A DNA stretch of 61,648 bases from JBBQQG01 sp038216175 (GTDB taxonomy: Bacteria > Patescibacteriota > Saccharimonadia > Saccharimonadales > OMJO01). Position 1 is the first letter of the stretch. Each line of letters starts with the position of its first letter. Positions 1 through 8,718 of the stretch are shown piece after piece. The translations under genes were made by a program, and so were the position numbers. The stretch is from positions 1 through 61,648 of the forward strand of contig JBBQQG010000004.1 of assembly GCA_038216175.1 (NCBI GenBank). Direction: 5' to 3'. The notes under the pieces are model-generated. The model saw nothing but the letters and a program-made list of their open reading frames with translations. It had not been told where the DNA came from and ran no database searches.

Positions 1-783
1 TAAGTTCCAGTTGTATTCATCGGGTATAAAGTAACCCGTACTAGCGTCTACGTAGTAGCCCTTTTTGACCACGCCATTGTACTTACCGTCTTTGATATTA
101 CCGTCTGTACCACGCTTCACATCAACGCCTAGCTTGTCTGAGTACTGTTTAGATGTGGCGAAAAGAATGCCAAGCATCATCTTACCGTTTGGTGTGTTAT
201 CGAATTGGTACGTGCAGAAAGAAAGGGTTTGAATGTACTCACGGTCAATCATTTCAATTACCTCACCAGCTTCTTTCATGTTGCGTGAAATACGGTCTGG
301 TGACCACGCTATAAGCCCGTGATATTTAGCCGTTCTAAAGCCTTGTAGTATGTCATCGAAAATTGGTCGCTTACCCGAAACTTTGGCAGACTCTGATTCT
401 TCAAATATATCATCTTCTCTTACCGTAACCTTGAGTACATCACGTGCTAACCTAATGCATTCGTCACGTTGGTCGGGTAACGAGCGCACTTGGCGGTCTT
501 CGCTATCTGTAGATTTACGTAGATATATTACAAATCGTTGCTTCTCTTTGGGAAGGATTCGTTTTGCGCCTTCTTGTATGTTGGCGAAGTAGTCTGCAAG
601 CGTGTCTATGGGGTACTGCGTATCTCTCTCAAACACTGATTCCCGTGCTTCAAGTGATGTACTCATTTTATGAGCAAGCTCAAGTTGCTTCGCGGAAATA
701 ACCTCTCCTGAAACAGTCGTTATTACACGCTTTTTGCGTTCACGTTTCTTCTTTTTCAACGGTTCGTCTTTAGCCTTTGCCAT
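1..783 (-). CDS. Large serine recombinase, N-terminal part (cut by window edge)
   Basis: The reverse-strand frame stays open from an ATG at 783 to the left edge, giving 261 residues of a longer protein. After a Lys/Arg-rich N-terminal extension of about 80 residues comes a resolvase-type catalytic domain. YLRKSTDSEDRQ carries the presumed nucleophile Ser91, and the family motif WSPDRISRN follows at about 160-168. Large serine recombinases integrate, excise or invert DNA through a covalent Ser-DNA link. The DNA-binding C-terminus lies outside the window. A TACACT hexamer ends seven bases before the ATG. The gene is GC-richer than the DNA right of 3 kb, which fits a mobile element entering from the left. 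The family is certain; integrase versus invertase is not decidable here. Confidence 0.9.
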   Translation of the reverse strand, partial: MAKAKDEPLKKKKRERKKRVITTVSGEVISAKQLELAHKMSTSLEARESVFERDTQYPIDTLADYFANIQEGAKRILPKEKQRFVIYLRKSTDSEDRQVRSLPDQRDECIRLARDVLKVTVREDDIFEESESAKVSGKRPIFDDILQGFRTAKYHGLIAWSPDRISRNMKEAGEVIEMIDREYIQTLSFCTYQFDNTPNGKMMLGILFATSKQYSDKLGVDVKRGTDGNIKDGKYNGVVKKGYYVDASTGYFIPDEYNWNL

Positions 784-1021
784 AAGGAACAGTGTACATG
801 GCAATATGTATCCCGTCACAGGTTTTTGCAAGACGCTACCGTCTACTCCAAACAACTGAATTATGACTAATTTACAACGATATTTGAAAATAAAATTTGG
901 GAGCTGTTGCACTTTAATATTTACGTATATTTAATGAACGAACGATACCGCCCATTCATCGCCTAACGCATTAGGAGTGTCTAGGACGGGTTCCATAGCT
1001 AAGGGGTATATAATCCATCTT

Positions 1022-1171
1022 ATGATGGTATTTGTAATGATTTTTCTAATTATCTTTCTTCTGTGCGAGTTTGATAATAGTTCTAAAAAGCATATACCGC
1101 CGAAAAGAACGGTAAAACAAAAGTACACTGACGAACTAATCTCCGTTATTTTGCCTACAATCAAAAAGTAA
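1022..1171 (+). CDS. Small single-pass membrane protein (49 aa)
   Basis: Unrecognised. A hydrophobic segment at about residues 2-15 is followed by a basic, polar tail. The longer frame starting at 977 is unlikely to be used, because TATAAT at 1009-1014 lies inside it and ends seven bases before the ATG at 1022. That would give an almost leaderless mRNA. It sits between the divergent recombinase gene and the 1236 membrane-protein gene. Its existence rests on the promoter and hydrophobic segment only. Confidence 0.45.
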   Translation: MMVFVMIFLIIFLLCEFDNSSKKHIPPKRTVKQKYTDELISVILPTIKK

Positions 1172-1235
1172 TCATTATCCTATTGTCTTTTAAGGCGTAT
1201 AGACCTATTATTGTGGTAACACTTAAAAAATAAAT

Positions 1236-2144
1236 ATGCCAGACGACAACTTACAACCAAGTCCTCAACCCAGCCAGCCAGAGAATCCAGCCCCTAGCCC
1301 TGAGGTTATTCAACCTGCAAGTAGTAATGTTGTAAGCCCGCTCAGTACGGCACCTCAGCCCGTGGTGTCCTCAGCGACTATTCAACCAACTGCTATGGTG
1401 AACGGGCAACCTTTCCAGCCCACAATGCCTATGTCCAGTAGTCAATTTGAGCAAATGTCCGACCAGAAGCCCTCAAAATGGCGTTACTTCTTTATTGTTC
1501 TGGGTATCTTACAAGCTATTGGTGTTGGGATATTCTTCCTCGTAATGACTTGGGCGATTCAGCAAGCCAAAGCTGGCGCGTCTGGCACGGAGTTCATCGG
1601 CTTAATTGTCTATGTTACTCTAGTTCCTGCCGTAGGGCTTATTGCGTTCATTAACCTTATCGGTCTACCGATGTATATGCGTAGGCATAGGCCACACGGG
1701 AAGGGCTTAGTATTTAGTTTACTATCTCTGGCGGTGTCAATCATACTTGCCCTCTACGGGGCTTACAGCGTCTACCAGTTCCTAGTTGCCGCACCGAAGC
1801 AGATTAAGCAACTCTCTCAACAATCAGAACATAAGTTTCAAGCAAAGCAACAGCAATTTAATGCGGACAATGCAAAGCCTGAAATAACCAAAGACGACGC
1901 CATTGCTCTACTCAATAGCTGTCAGCTCAGGGGCTTCTACTACACGAATCAGACTTCACCAAAAGAAGATGGAAATTGGGCTGAATCGTCTTCTACTGGA
2001 GTAGTCTTGACCAAGATAGATGGGAAGCCCTACAGAATTAGCATTGCCGATAGGCTTATACCTGAATTAGTACCGATTGCACGACAGGCGCAGAAAACCT
2101 GTGGAGGTCAGCCACAATTCTGGCACGATGGGCATTATGAGTAA
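1236..2144 (+). CDS. P/Q-rich-tailed membrane protein, intact copy 1
   Basis: A 302-residue protein of unknown function. Residues 1-80 are a Pro/Gln/Ser-rich, presumably cytoplasmic tail. Hydrophobic segments lie near 85-108, 123-147 and 158-180. A soluble C-terminal domain of about 120 residues contains two Cys (CQLRGF and KTCGGQ). It is a full-length homologue of the broken gene at 4603-5486, and both have the same block TAACACTTAAAAAA just before ATATGCC. This copy is clearly GC-richer (34 of 60 bases are G/C at 1261-1320). That suggests divergence in another genome and later arrival rather than a fresh tandem duplication. Confidence 0.8.
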   Translation: MPDDNLQPSPQPSQPENPAPSPEVIQPASSNVVSPLSTAPQPVVSSATIQPTAMVNGQPFQPTMPMSSSQFEQMSDQKPSKWRYFFIVLGILQAIGVGIFFLVMTWAIQQAKAGASGTEFIGLIVYVTLVPAVGLIAFINLIGLPMYMRRHRPHGKGLVFSLLSLAVSIILALYGAYSVYQFLVAAPKQIKQLSQQSEHKFQAKQQQFNADNAKPEITKDDAIALLNSCQLRGFYYTNQTSPKEDGNWAESSSTGVVLTKIDGKPYRISIADRLIPELVPIARQAQKTCGGQPQFWHDGHYE

Positions 2145-2167
2145 CATGATAATAGGAACGGGCAAGA

Positions 2168-2383
2168 ATGGTTAAATACGGAATCATCAGTTTTATAGTC
2201 GGTGTTATAGGGGTGATAAGTCACGGTGCTGAGAATCTAAGCAAGGGCGAAGCCAGTGCAAGTTACCAGCCTAGTGCCTTAAATAATGTAGCTGGGACTG
2301 TATTCTTAATTCTGATGTGGGGCGGGCTACTGCTAATAGTTATGGGCATTATCTTCAATCTCACAAACAAGAGCGACAAATAA
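2168..2383 (+). CDS. Small two-helix membrane protein (71 aa)
   Basis: Unrecognised. Hydrophobic segments lie at about residues 4-18 and 43-64, with a polar linker and a short Lys/Asp-rich tail. It starts 23 bases after the stop of the 1236 gene with AGGA upstream, so the two probably form an operon. A different small membrane protein (5511-5873) follows the homologous pseudogene at the same distance. The gene order is therefore conserved even though the second gene is not obviously homologous. Confidence 0.6.
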   Translation: MVKYGIISFIVGVIGVISHGAENLSKGEASASYQPSALNNVAGTVFLILMWGGLLLIVMGIIFNLTNKSDK

Positions 2384-2494
2384 GCCACTCCTTCATTTGC
2401 TGAATACATTCATAAAGTTAAGAGTAGCTACGGGATAAGCAGTTTATCGTTACTGCTAGGTTCAACAACTTTCTCGTATATCTACGGAACTTGC

Positions 2495-2740
2495 TTATTT
2501 CTTGCGTTTAACAGATTTAATTCGCTCTTGTTCAAGGTACGGATTCTCGATTGCCAGAACAATGTCCTCGCTTGAATCATCACTCATAATGAATTGAGCC
2601 GAGGATCGTTTAGGGTCGGGTAGTGCAATAGCCCTATTGTCCCAGTTTGACGTATCTTCAGCCGATGCTTGAGGCGGTAGCTTTCTCTCACTGTCGGAGC
2701 CCCTAACCTTACTTAAATCTGGTAGTTTTACATCTTCCAT
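2495..2740 (-). CDS. Hypothetical acidic protein (81 aa)
   Basis: Not recognised. It is a polar, Ser/Asp-rich, presumably disordered protein with a basic end (SVKRKK) and no membrane segment. A TATAAT element occupies 2750-2755 on this strand, so the TTG at 2749 abuts the -10 box and cannot lie in the message. The ATG at 2740 is a better start and would have a leader of about three bases. Base composition resembles the GC-richer block to its left, so it probably belongs to the same acquired segment. Confidence 0.5.
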   Translation of the reverse strand: MEDVKLPDLSKVRGSDSERKLPPQASAEDTSNWDNRAIALPDPKRSSAQFIMSDDSSEDIVLAIENPYLEQERIKSVKRKK

Positions 2741-2875
2741 CTGCTTCAATTATAACAAGAACTGCAAATCTGTAGCTGGTTTTGACCGCAGGACTCCTAG
2801 CAACAGATTGAGCGACTTTAGCCTATTCTGGATACCACGGAAGTTTAGGAGTAGGCTATGGAGAGCCTGAAGTAC

Positions 2876-2918
2876 AGGTTCGTTTAACGAGTGAGTACGT
2901 CGACCAATTAACGAACCT
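2876..2918. repeat. Inverted repeat at the GC boundary, candidate attachment site
   Basis: AGGTTCGTT at 2876-2884 is exactly inverted as AACGAACCT at 2910-2918, with 25 bases between that include a GTACGTCGAC core. The arms, the roughly 43-base span and the position where the GC-richer block gives way to AT-rich DNA resemble a serine-recombinase att site. The attachment role is an inference; only the repeat is seen directly. Confidence 0.4.
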
Positions 2919-2996
2919 ATTGTAAACTAAGTTTTGAATTGCCGCCTATATTCCACGGATTTTATTTAGTAAATACATCATTCCAGGACAAATATT

Positions 2997-3554
2997 ATGA
3001 GCAAGCTAAATATAAACGAAAAAGGCATAAGTACAGTAGAAGTTTTATTAGTATTGGTAATCGTAGCATTAGTAGTGGTTATTGGGTTAATGGTTTATAA
3101 CCGAAGAGTTAAAACATCTCCGACCACAACAGCTGCAAACATTAGTACTACTTCACAGCCTAGTGGTGAAACATCTGGATCAACAGCTATTAACACTGTT
3201 ATAAATAAAGGTGATTACCACGGACTTGCAGCCCTTATGTCTGATAGAGTGAAAGTTATAAAAGAAGGCACGGACGCTGGGGGAAGTTATTACAGCAGCA
3301 CTGCTGCGGCAGCAACTATATCGAATTTTTATAGCCAATCTAATACTTCACAGGGAGCGGAATTACCATGGGATTTTACTGGACATAGTGATTACAGGGC
3401 AAGTGCTAAAAAATCAACAGGTGCAGTAAAAGAATATATTCCTCAGGGACATATTGCAGTTTCTAAAAACGATTGGGTCTTAGGTTATAACCTAAACAGT
3501 GATCAAAAAATAAGTTCATTTTATGTGTCAGGATCCGTAAATTTATCTAAATAG
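2997..3554 (+). CDS. Type IV pilin-like protein
   Basis: A 185-residue protein with a textbook class III (type IV) prepilin start: a short leader ending in Gly (INEKG), then ISTVEVLLVLV with Glu at position +5 of the mature chain, inside a hydrophobic helix to about residue 34. A prepilin peptidase would cut after that Gly. The rest is a Ser/Thr-rich linker and a globular domain with no family I recognise. AGGA lies nine bases before the ATG. No other pilus assembly gene is in the window, so it could be a minor pilin or a pilin-like surface protein. Confidence 0.75.
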   Translation: MSKLNINEKGISTVEVLLVLVIVALVVVIGLMVYNRRVKTSPTTTAANISTTSQPSGETSGSTAINTVINKGDYHGLAALMSDRVKVIKEGTDAGGSYYSSTAAAATISNFYSQSNTSQGAELPWDFTGHSDYRASAKKSTGAVKEYIPQGHIAVSKNDWVLGYNLNSDQKISSFYVSGSVNLSK

Positions 3555-3629
3555 AGCATAGAGAATAATCTTATTTTACTTTTAATTTCTCTTAACCTAT
3601 CATTATGATAGTGATTAATAACAGATACT

Positions 3630-4514
3630 ATGCCTGAAGATAACAATCCGCAATCTCCAGGTAATCAGCCACGAGTTAGTGTTGATAATGCTGAGCCTTC
3701 TAAAAGCGTAAGCAGTCAAAATGTAATTCAACCAACACAGGAACTTGTACAAAATATACCGTCTCAGCAGCCACAAATTGTGCAATCTGCTGTTGTTGGA
3801 GATATCAGCCCACCGGACTCTAATATAACACCTTTGCAGCCTCAAACTGTCTCCAATCAAGCTGGTACTTCCCCTTCTGGACAATTGCAAGTGGGAATGT
3901 CGGCAAGCCAGATGGGCTGGAGCCAATCTAATGTCAATCGGTCTTGGTTTAACCTTAAAAAACTTATTTTATACTGCATAGTAGTTCTTATTGTCTTGGG
4001 TGGTATTTTTGCAGTACTAGTTTCTACGAATATAATTGCTCTTAGTAAGTTTAAGACTATTGATTACGTAAATTCCAAAGGTACTCATTACAGTCTTAGT
4101 TTTTACACCAAGCACGGGACTAAGTTATTAAATTCTGGCAATACTGAGCTTGTGTCTAAAGTTTCAGCTGAAGGCAAGTTTCCAATCACACTATCAATAG
4201 ATAACGGAGATCAAAACGGGTATAACCGTGTAAAAAATTGTGGTAATTTAACTAAGCTGTCTGAAATTCAAAACAATAACTTAAACCAGAAGATTTCATT
4301 ATGTAGCATTCCCCTCGGAAATAATATACCTAGCGGAGTGTATGTCGCAGGAATAATGTTCAACAACCAGGCAAGTATAATTACTATCGGCCAAGACTTA
4401 TCTCATACCGATATATCTAGCCAGGCAAGTGCAAAGCAATCATTGACCAAGTTTGGTATTGACTCGTACCAAGACGACATAACAAAAATTATTGCTTCTA
4501 TTAAAATCCAATAG
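3630..4514 (+). CDS. P/Q-rich-tailed single-pass membrane protein
   Basis: Function unknown. It begins MPEDN, like MPDDN at 1236 and MPKDN at 4603. A Pro/Gln/Ser-rich tail of about 105 residues, presumably cytoplasmic, leads to one hydrophobic helix (about 110-133) and an extracytoplasmic domain of about 160 residues with a Cys pair (VKNCGN, SLCSIP) that could form a disulfide. The shared N-terminal signature with unrelated C-terminal domains suggests a common sorting or interaction tail. Confidence 0.7.
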   Translation: MPEDNNPQSPGNQPRVSVDNAEPSKSVSSQNVIQPTQELVQNIPSQQPQIVQSAVVGDISPPDSNITPLQPQTVSNQAGTSPSGQLQVGMSASQMGWSQSNVNRSWFNLKKLILYCIVVLIVLGGIFAVLVSTNIIALSKFKTIDYVNSKGTHYSLSFYTKHGTKLLNSGNTELVSKVSAEGKFPITLSIDNGDQNGYNRVKNCGNLTKLSEIQNNNLNQKISLCSIPLGNNIPSGVYVAGIMFNNQASIITIGQDLSHTDISSQASAKQSLTKFGIDSYQDDITKIIASIKIQ

Positions 4515-4602
4515 TTAAATAATTTAACCGAAGTCAAGACTTTAACCTATATTTGCTATTTATACTTAAGACACTTATTATTTAACTAACACTTAAAAAA
4601 AT

Positions 4603-5486
4603 ATGCCAAAAGATAATTTACAACCCGAAATACAATCGTCAAAGTCTCCTGTTTTAAATAGTAATGGTCAAATCGTTCAGCCATTGCCTAGTGAAGCACC
4701 GCCGAATACTTCGTCGTACCAACCTACAGCTGTTGTGTACGGACAAGTAATTCAGCAATCAGAACCTGTATCGTTTAATCAATTTGAGCAAATATCTGAT
4801 CAAAAGCCGTCAAAATGGCGTTACTTTTTTATTGTACTTGGAATTTTACAAGCCGTTGGGATTGCATTATTCGTATTAATTATGACTTGGGCAATTCAGC
4901 AAGCAAAAGCCGGCAAGTCTGGCACTGAATTATCAGTTTAATTGTTTTCATTACATTAGTTCCTGCAGTAGGTCTTATTGCGTTAGTTAATCTTATTGGA
5001 CTACCGATTTATTTGCTTAAACATAAACCGCAGAGCAGGGGGCTATTGTTTAGTATTTTATCACTAATTATTTCGGTAATTCTTGTGCTTTATGGAGCTT
5101 ATAGCGTTTATCAATTACGTGTTTTAGCTCCTAATCATATTAATCAACTATCTCAACAATCAAGAATTAAAAATGATGCTGCTCAACTGCAGTTTAAGGC
5201 CGATAATGCGAATCCTGAAATAACTAAGGAAGAAGCTATACAGTTGTTAAAAACTTGTCAGCTTAAAGGCTTCTACTATACAAATCAAACCGACAAAAGT
5301 GATCCATCGAATGGTGGTTGGGGGGAATTATCATCAACAGGGGTAGTTTTGACCAAGATAGATGGGAAACCATACAGAATAAGTATTGCAGATAAGCTAG
5401 TAAATGAATTAGTACCAATCGCCAGACAAGCACAGAAAACCTGTAATGGCAGCCCTCAATTCTGGCACAATGGCAATTATGAATAA
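4603..5486 (+). pseudogene. Frameshifted paralogue (copy 2) of the 1236 membrane protein
   Basis: The first frame gives 112 residues matching copy 1 up to KSGTEL and then hits TAA. Homology resumes one frame over (ISLIVF matching IGLIVY) and continues to the end at 5486. The single lost base lies near 4930, where copy 1 has GAGTTCATC and this copy GAATTATC. All else looks intact, including the upstream block and the C-terminal Cys residues. It is either a recent null allele, a phase-variable or programmed frameshift, or an assembly error. No slippery homopolymer is seen at the site, which weighs against programmed shifting. Confidence 0.75.
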
Positions 5487-5510
5487 TGTTTTGTTTTGTG
5501 AAACAAAGAA

Positions 5511-5873
5511 ATGCTAAGTACGCTCAAAATAGTACTTCTAATTATAGGTATACCTACGTTACCTCTAGCCTTCATCGCAGGCTTACCATTCTTACTTGTT
5601 TCACTGCCATGTTTGTTTGGTGCAGTTGCCATAGATCGATACCAGGCTAATCAAAGGAGCGGTGGGATCAAAACGTCTTCTTCAAAAACTACTTCGAACT
5701 TTGTGATTATTATATTCGGTATCGGACTTTTTTTTGCGATAAACTCTGTCGGATCGCTTGGTAAAATAGATACAACAGGTCATGCTAGTTCTGATACGAC
5801 AATCGGTACAATTATTTTTTGTGTGTTGCTTGAAATTTCTGGACTGGCTTTTGTTAATCGTAAGAAAGATTAA
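5511..5873 (+). CDS. Small membrane protein (120 aa)
   Basis: Unrecognised. Hydrophobic segments lie at about residues 5-40, 64-82 and 96-114, ending in basic NRKKD. It starts 24 bases after the end of pseudogene copy 2. A weak AT-rich hairpin (TTTGTTT-TGTG-AAACAAA, 5490-5507) sits just before the ATG where a ribosome-binding site would be, so expression may depend on translational coupling to the upstream reading frame. Confidence 0.6.
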   Translation: MLSTLKIVLLIIGIPTLPLAFIAGLPFLLVSLPCLFGAVAIDRYQANQRSGGIKTSSSKTTSNFVIIIFGIGLFFAINSVGSLGKIDTTGHASSDTTIGTIIFCVLLEISGLAFVNRKKD

Positions 5874-6046
5874 TTAATTTTAATGCTTATAATTAGGTCT
5901 TTGAAATCGCCATATTTTTCAATTATAAACAAAAGAAGAATAGTGCAATCATAATAGCATTACTTTAAAACCCTCATGGTTCTCGATGCTATACTTAAAA
6001 AAGTTATTCTAGCTTTCAAAACTATGATTTTTAATTAGGTATTAAA

Positions 6047-7738
6047 GTGGAACTGTTTAAAAAGTTAAAATCATTATTAGTAATAAAATCACCTCAATAT
6101 ATACTTTCTAAATACAGAGGAATATTTTTTGTGTTAATTTTTGGCATTATCGGAGGTATTGTCGCGATACTAATCACTAAAGCAGCTACTCCGACTGTTA
6201 GTTTGGAGCCGGAAAGTACTAATGTTATTAGCCCTGCTAGTTCCATTAACGACTCAACTGCATCCGGCGGACAAGCATTGCAGTTCAAATCTGGTACTAC
6301 AACAGATCCTTGGCCGGGTCCAAATAATTTTAGTGTATGCGGTAACTCATCGATTTTAGATGGACCATCTACTGCCCCTTTTGGTGCGGTTATTATTAGC
6401 CCTGTTACAAATCTAGCATCAGCCGTGGCCAGTGCTCCCAGCGGGACAACTTTTTACTTAACAACTGGTACACACACATTACCAACCGGACCTGTAGTTG
6501 TTAAAACTAGTGATAAATTCATTGGTGCTCCTGGAGCAGTAATTGACGGGCAGTTTCAAGCCAATATAGGTAGCCAAAGCATCGCATTTAAAGGTGGATC
6601 TTCGGGGGTTACGATACAGTATTTAACGATTAGTAACTTTGGTCAAGCTGATGGCAAGATGGTGTCTATGGTAAATCAGACAGCCATCAACTATAGCCAA
6701 GGTGCTAATTGGACAATTTCTAATAATACAATTTCACATAATGGGGGATCGGGAGTATGGGTTACAAATAGTTCCAAGCTTCAAAACAACTGCATAGAAC
6801 AAAATGAACAAACCGGAGTAGCGGTTCCATCGACTGGATCATCTATTCAAATACACGGAGCTGTAATTGAAAATAATGACATTAGAAATAACAATCCCAG
6901 CAGTAGCATAGAATCTTTAGGCGTCTGTACTGGTTGTGCAGGAGGTGTAAAAATATGGAATAGTAAAGGTACAATCGTTAGAGACAATAACGTATCAGGA
7001 AATAACGGCGCTGGTATTTGGGTTGACAATAATAATATTGATACTTTAGTTGAAAGTAATGTAGTAAAAGACAATCTTAAAAATGGTATTTACATTGAAA
7101 TAAGCTACAGTGCAATTATCCAAAAGAATTATGTAAGCGGTAATTACGTAAGTCTTGGTCCGACTCAGGGTAATTTTCCAGATAGTGGTATTTATATAGC
7201 AGAATCTGGTGGTGACGATGCTACAAAGACATTTCTAGGTGGTACTTTTCCGGCTGTATTAGATATAAATAATAACTACATTTTAGATAATTGGAATGGT
7301 ATAAACTTATGGGAAGACGCAGGCCGATATTGTACGCAGAATGATACAGTTAATTGCCCGCCCATTGTAACCGATAAAACTGGCCAATGTATCACTAATT
7401 TAACTGCCAATGCCGATATTTGTAGGTGGAAGTCGCAGAATGTCAGTGTTCATAATAATCGTTTTGAAATGACGTCAATTGCTAGAACTAGCTGGTGCCC
7501 GACGAGTAATATTAACTGCGGTAAAAATGCTATTGTATCTAACATAGGTCCCTCAGGCACACCCTATTCGGGGATTACTATTCAAACTAATATAAGCAAA
7601 AACCAAAACAACAAGTTTAATAACAATAATTACTTAGGTATATGGAATTTTTCAGTTCCAAATTCTGGAAGTAATATAAATAAAGATATTTGGCAATCTA
7701 CTTGGGGACAAGATTCGCTGTCACAGTTTACAAACTAG
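6047..7738 (+). CDS. Membrane-anchored parallel beta-helix (pectate-lyase-like) surface protein
   Basis: A 563-residue protein starting with GTG. A basic N-terminus and one hydrophobic helix (about 26-46) act as an uncleaved anchor or signal. Residues from about 150 to 400 hold repeated short Asn/Gly/Val-rich turns (NWTISNNTISHNGGSGVWV, NNDIRNN, IVRDNNVSGNNGAGIWVDN, VESNVVKDNLKNGIYI), the PbH1-type pattern of a right-handed parallel beta-helix. Such folds bind or cleave polysaccharide, and CPR cells often display them. I cannot identify catalytic residues, so adhesin, lyase or hydrolase all remain possible. Cys residues in the C-terminal part suggest disulfides outside the membrane. Confidence 0.8.
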   Translation: MELFKKLKSLLVIKSPQYILSKYRGIFFVLIFGIIGGIVAILITKAATPTVSLEPESTNVISPASSINDSTASGGQALQFKSGTTTDPWPGPNNFSVCGNSSILDGPSTAPFGAVIISPVTNLASAVASAPSGTTFYLTTGTHTLPTGPVVVKTSDKFIGAPGAVIDGQFQANIGSQSIAFKGGSSGVTIQYLTISNFGQADGKMVSMVNQTAINYSQGANWTISNNTISHNGGSGVWVTNSSKLQNNCIEQNEQTGVAVPSTGSSIQIHGAVIENNDIRNNNPSSSIESLGVCTGCAGGVKIWNSKGTIVRDNNVSGNNGAGIWVDNNNIDTLVESNVVKDNLKNGIYIEISYSAIIQKNYVSGNYVSLGPTQGNFPDSGIYIAESGGDDATKTFLGGTFPAVLDINNNYILDNWNGINLWEDAGRYCTQNDTVNCPPIVTDKTGQCITNLTANADICRWKSQNVSVHNNRFEMTSIARTSWCPTSNINCGKNAIVSNIGPSGTPYSGITIQTNISKNQNNKFNNNNYLGIWNFSVPNSGSNINKDIWQSTWGQDSLSQFTN

Positions 7739-7810
7739 ATAATTGTTATATGCTCATGCTTGCATAAATATTTTCGTGGCTTAAGATAAATACAAAAGAG
7801 GAAATTAATT

Positions 7811-8131
7811 ATGCCGAATTTTGAAAGCGTTGCACCAAGTTTTTATGCTGAATTAGATGCCCAAGGTCCACTTTTGGAAGAATACGTTAATGGGCCAATA
7901 AATGATTGGGCTGACAGTAAACTATATGAAGTTTGTGCGTCAGTACTTGATCCCAACGCCACCAAGTGGGAAGAAACTACCGTCAGTCGGTTACTCGCTG
8001 AGAGACTAAAGCGGGAATATGATAGTAAATCAGATAAATATGTTAATGATAGGTTACAGGCAGATCTTTGTAGAATTATGGTAATCGCAAGGGATGAAGG
8101 TAGATTCGAAATTCAAATATTAGAAGATTGA
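7811..8131 (+). CDS. Hypothetical cytosolic protein (106 aa)
   Basis: Not recognised. It is an acidic, probably alpha-helical protein with no signal or membrane segment. A good ribosome-binding site (AGAGGAAA) lies upstream and the stop is TGA. It is followed by a 271-base gap and two further orphan genes at 8403 and 8719. I see no motif that suggests an activity. Confidence 0.6.
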   Translation: MPNFESVAPSFYAELDAQGPLLEEYVNGPINDWADSKLYEVCASVLDPNATKWEETTVSRLLAERLKREYDSKSDKYVNDRLQADLCRIMVIARDEGRFEIQILED

Positions 8132-8390
8132 GTTGAATACGAAAGTTAGTCTATATAACGAGAAAATTTCAAACTAGCATCTGCGAATTTGGCAATACAT
8201 TAGTACTTTGAAAATTGTACCTACTAATAATCGCTCTATTGGCTGCTTAAGTTTAGTTATTTATGTAGATATATTATTCTGGAGCCTAGTCTGTTTAATT
8301 ACCATACACGCCCAGAAATATAATTAATATATTACTTTATTTATAGTAAGAATACATAATTTGGTTTTACTTTAAGCATTATAATTTTGC

Positions 8391-8396
8391 TATACT
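8391..8396 (+). promoter_or_regulatory. -10 box TATACT, six bases before the start codon
   Basis: The hexamer ends exactly six bases upstream of the ATG at 8403, so transcription starting seven bases after the -10 would begin at the A of ATG. No ribosome-binding site is present. It is one example of the recurrent leaderless layout in this window. Confidence 0.6.
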
Positions 8397-8402
8397 TTAG
8401 TT

Positions 8403-8693
8403 ATGAATGAGGCAGATGGTACCCAGGTTGAACATGAAGGTGAAAAGTACTTAAGATTATTAGATTTTACCGATAAGCAGATAGATAGTCTAAGAATACA
8501 GAAAATAAAAACTAGAGACGGACGAGAAATTGTGGCTACCGACTATTTAGATATTTGCCGAGACGAAGCTATGCCCTTACTAGTTGGGTATGAAATGCTA
8601 AAATCAGAAGACCCAAACCGTGCAATTATGCGTGATTTGATTCGAAATTCAATTATAAGCAGATTTATAAGTAATATCGAGCCAACAAGTTGA
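8403..8693 (+). CDS. Hypothetical protein (96 aa), leaderless start
   Basis: Unrecognised. It is a soluble, charged protein with likely helix at 50-90, ending in TGA. The TATACT box immediately upstream and lack of a Shine-Dalgarno sequence support the ATG at 8403. It ends 25 bases before the large orphan gene at 8719 and may be co-transcribed with it. No motif indicates function. Confidence 0.6.
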   Translation: MNEADGTQVEHEGEKYLRLLDFTDKQIDSLRIQKIKTRDGREIVATDYLDICRDEAMPLLVGYEMLKSEDPNRAIMRDLIRNSIISRFISNIEPTS

Positions 8694-8718
8694 TATTTAA
8701 GAGCAAGTTATTACTTTA

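Noticed and set aside
931..1164. Reverse-strand 77-residue frame opposite the small membrane gene
   Set aside because: It is the shadow of the 1022-1171 frame and lacks a promoter or ribosome site on its own strand.
5490..5507. Hairpin before the 5511 gene as a terminator or riboswitch
   Set aside because: The stem is only seven A/T-rich pairs with no T-run and no aptamer-like sequence.
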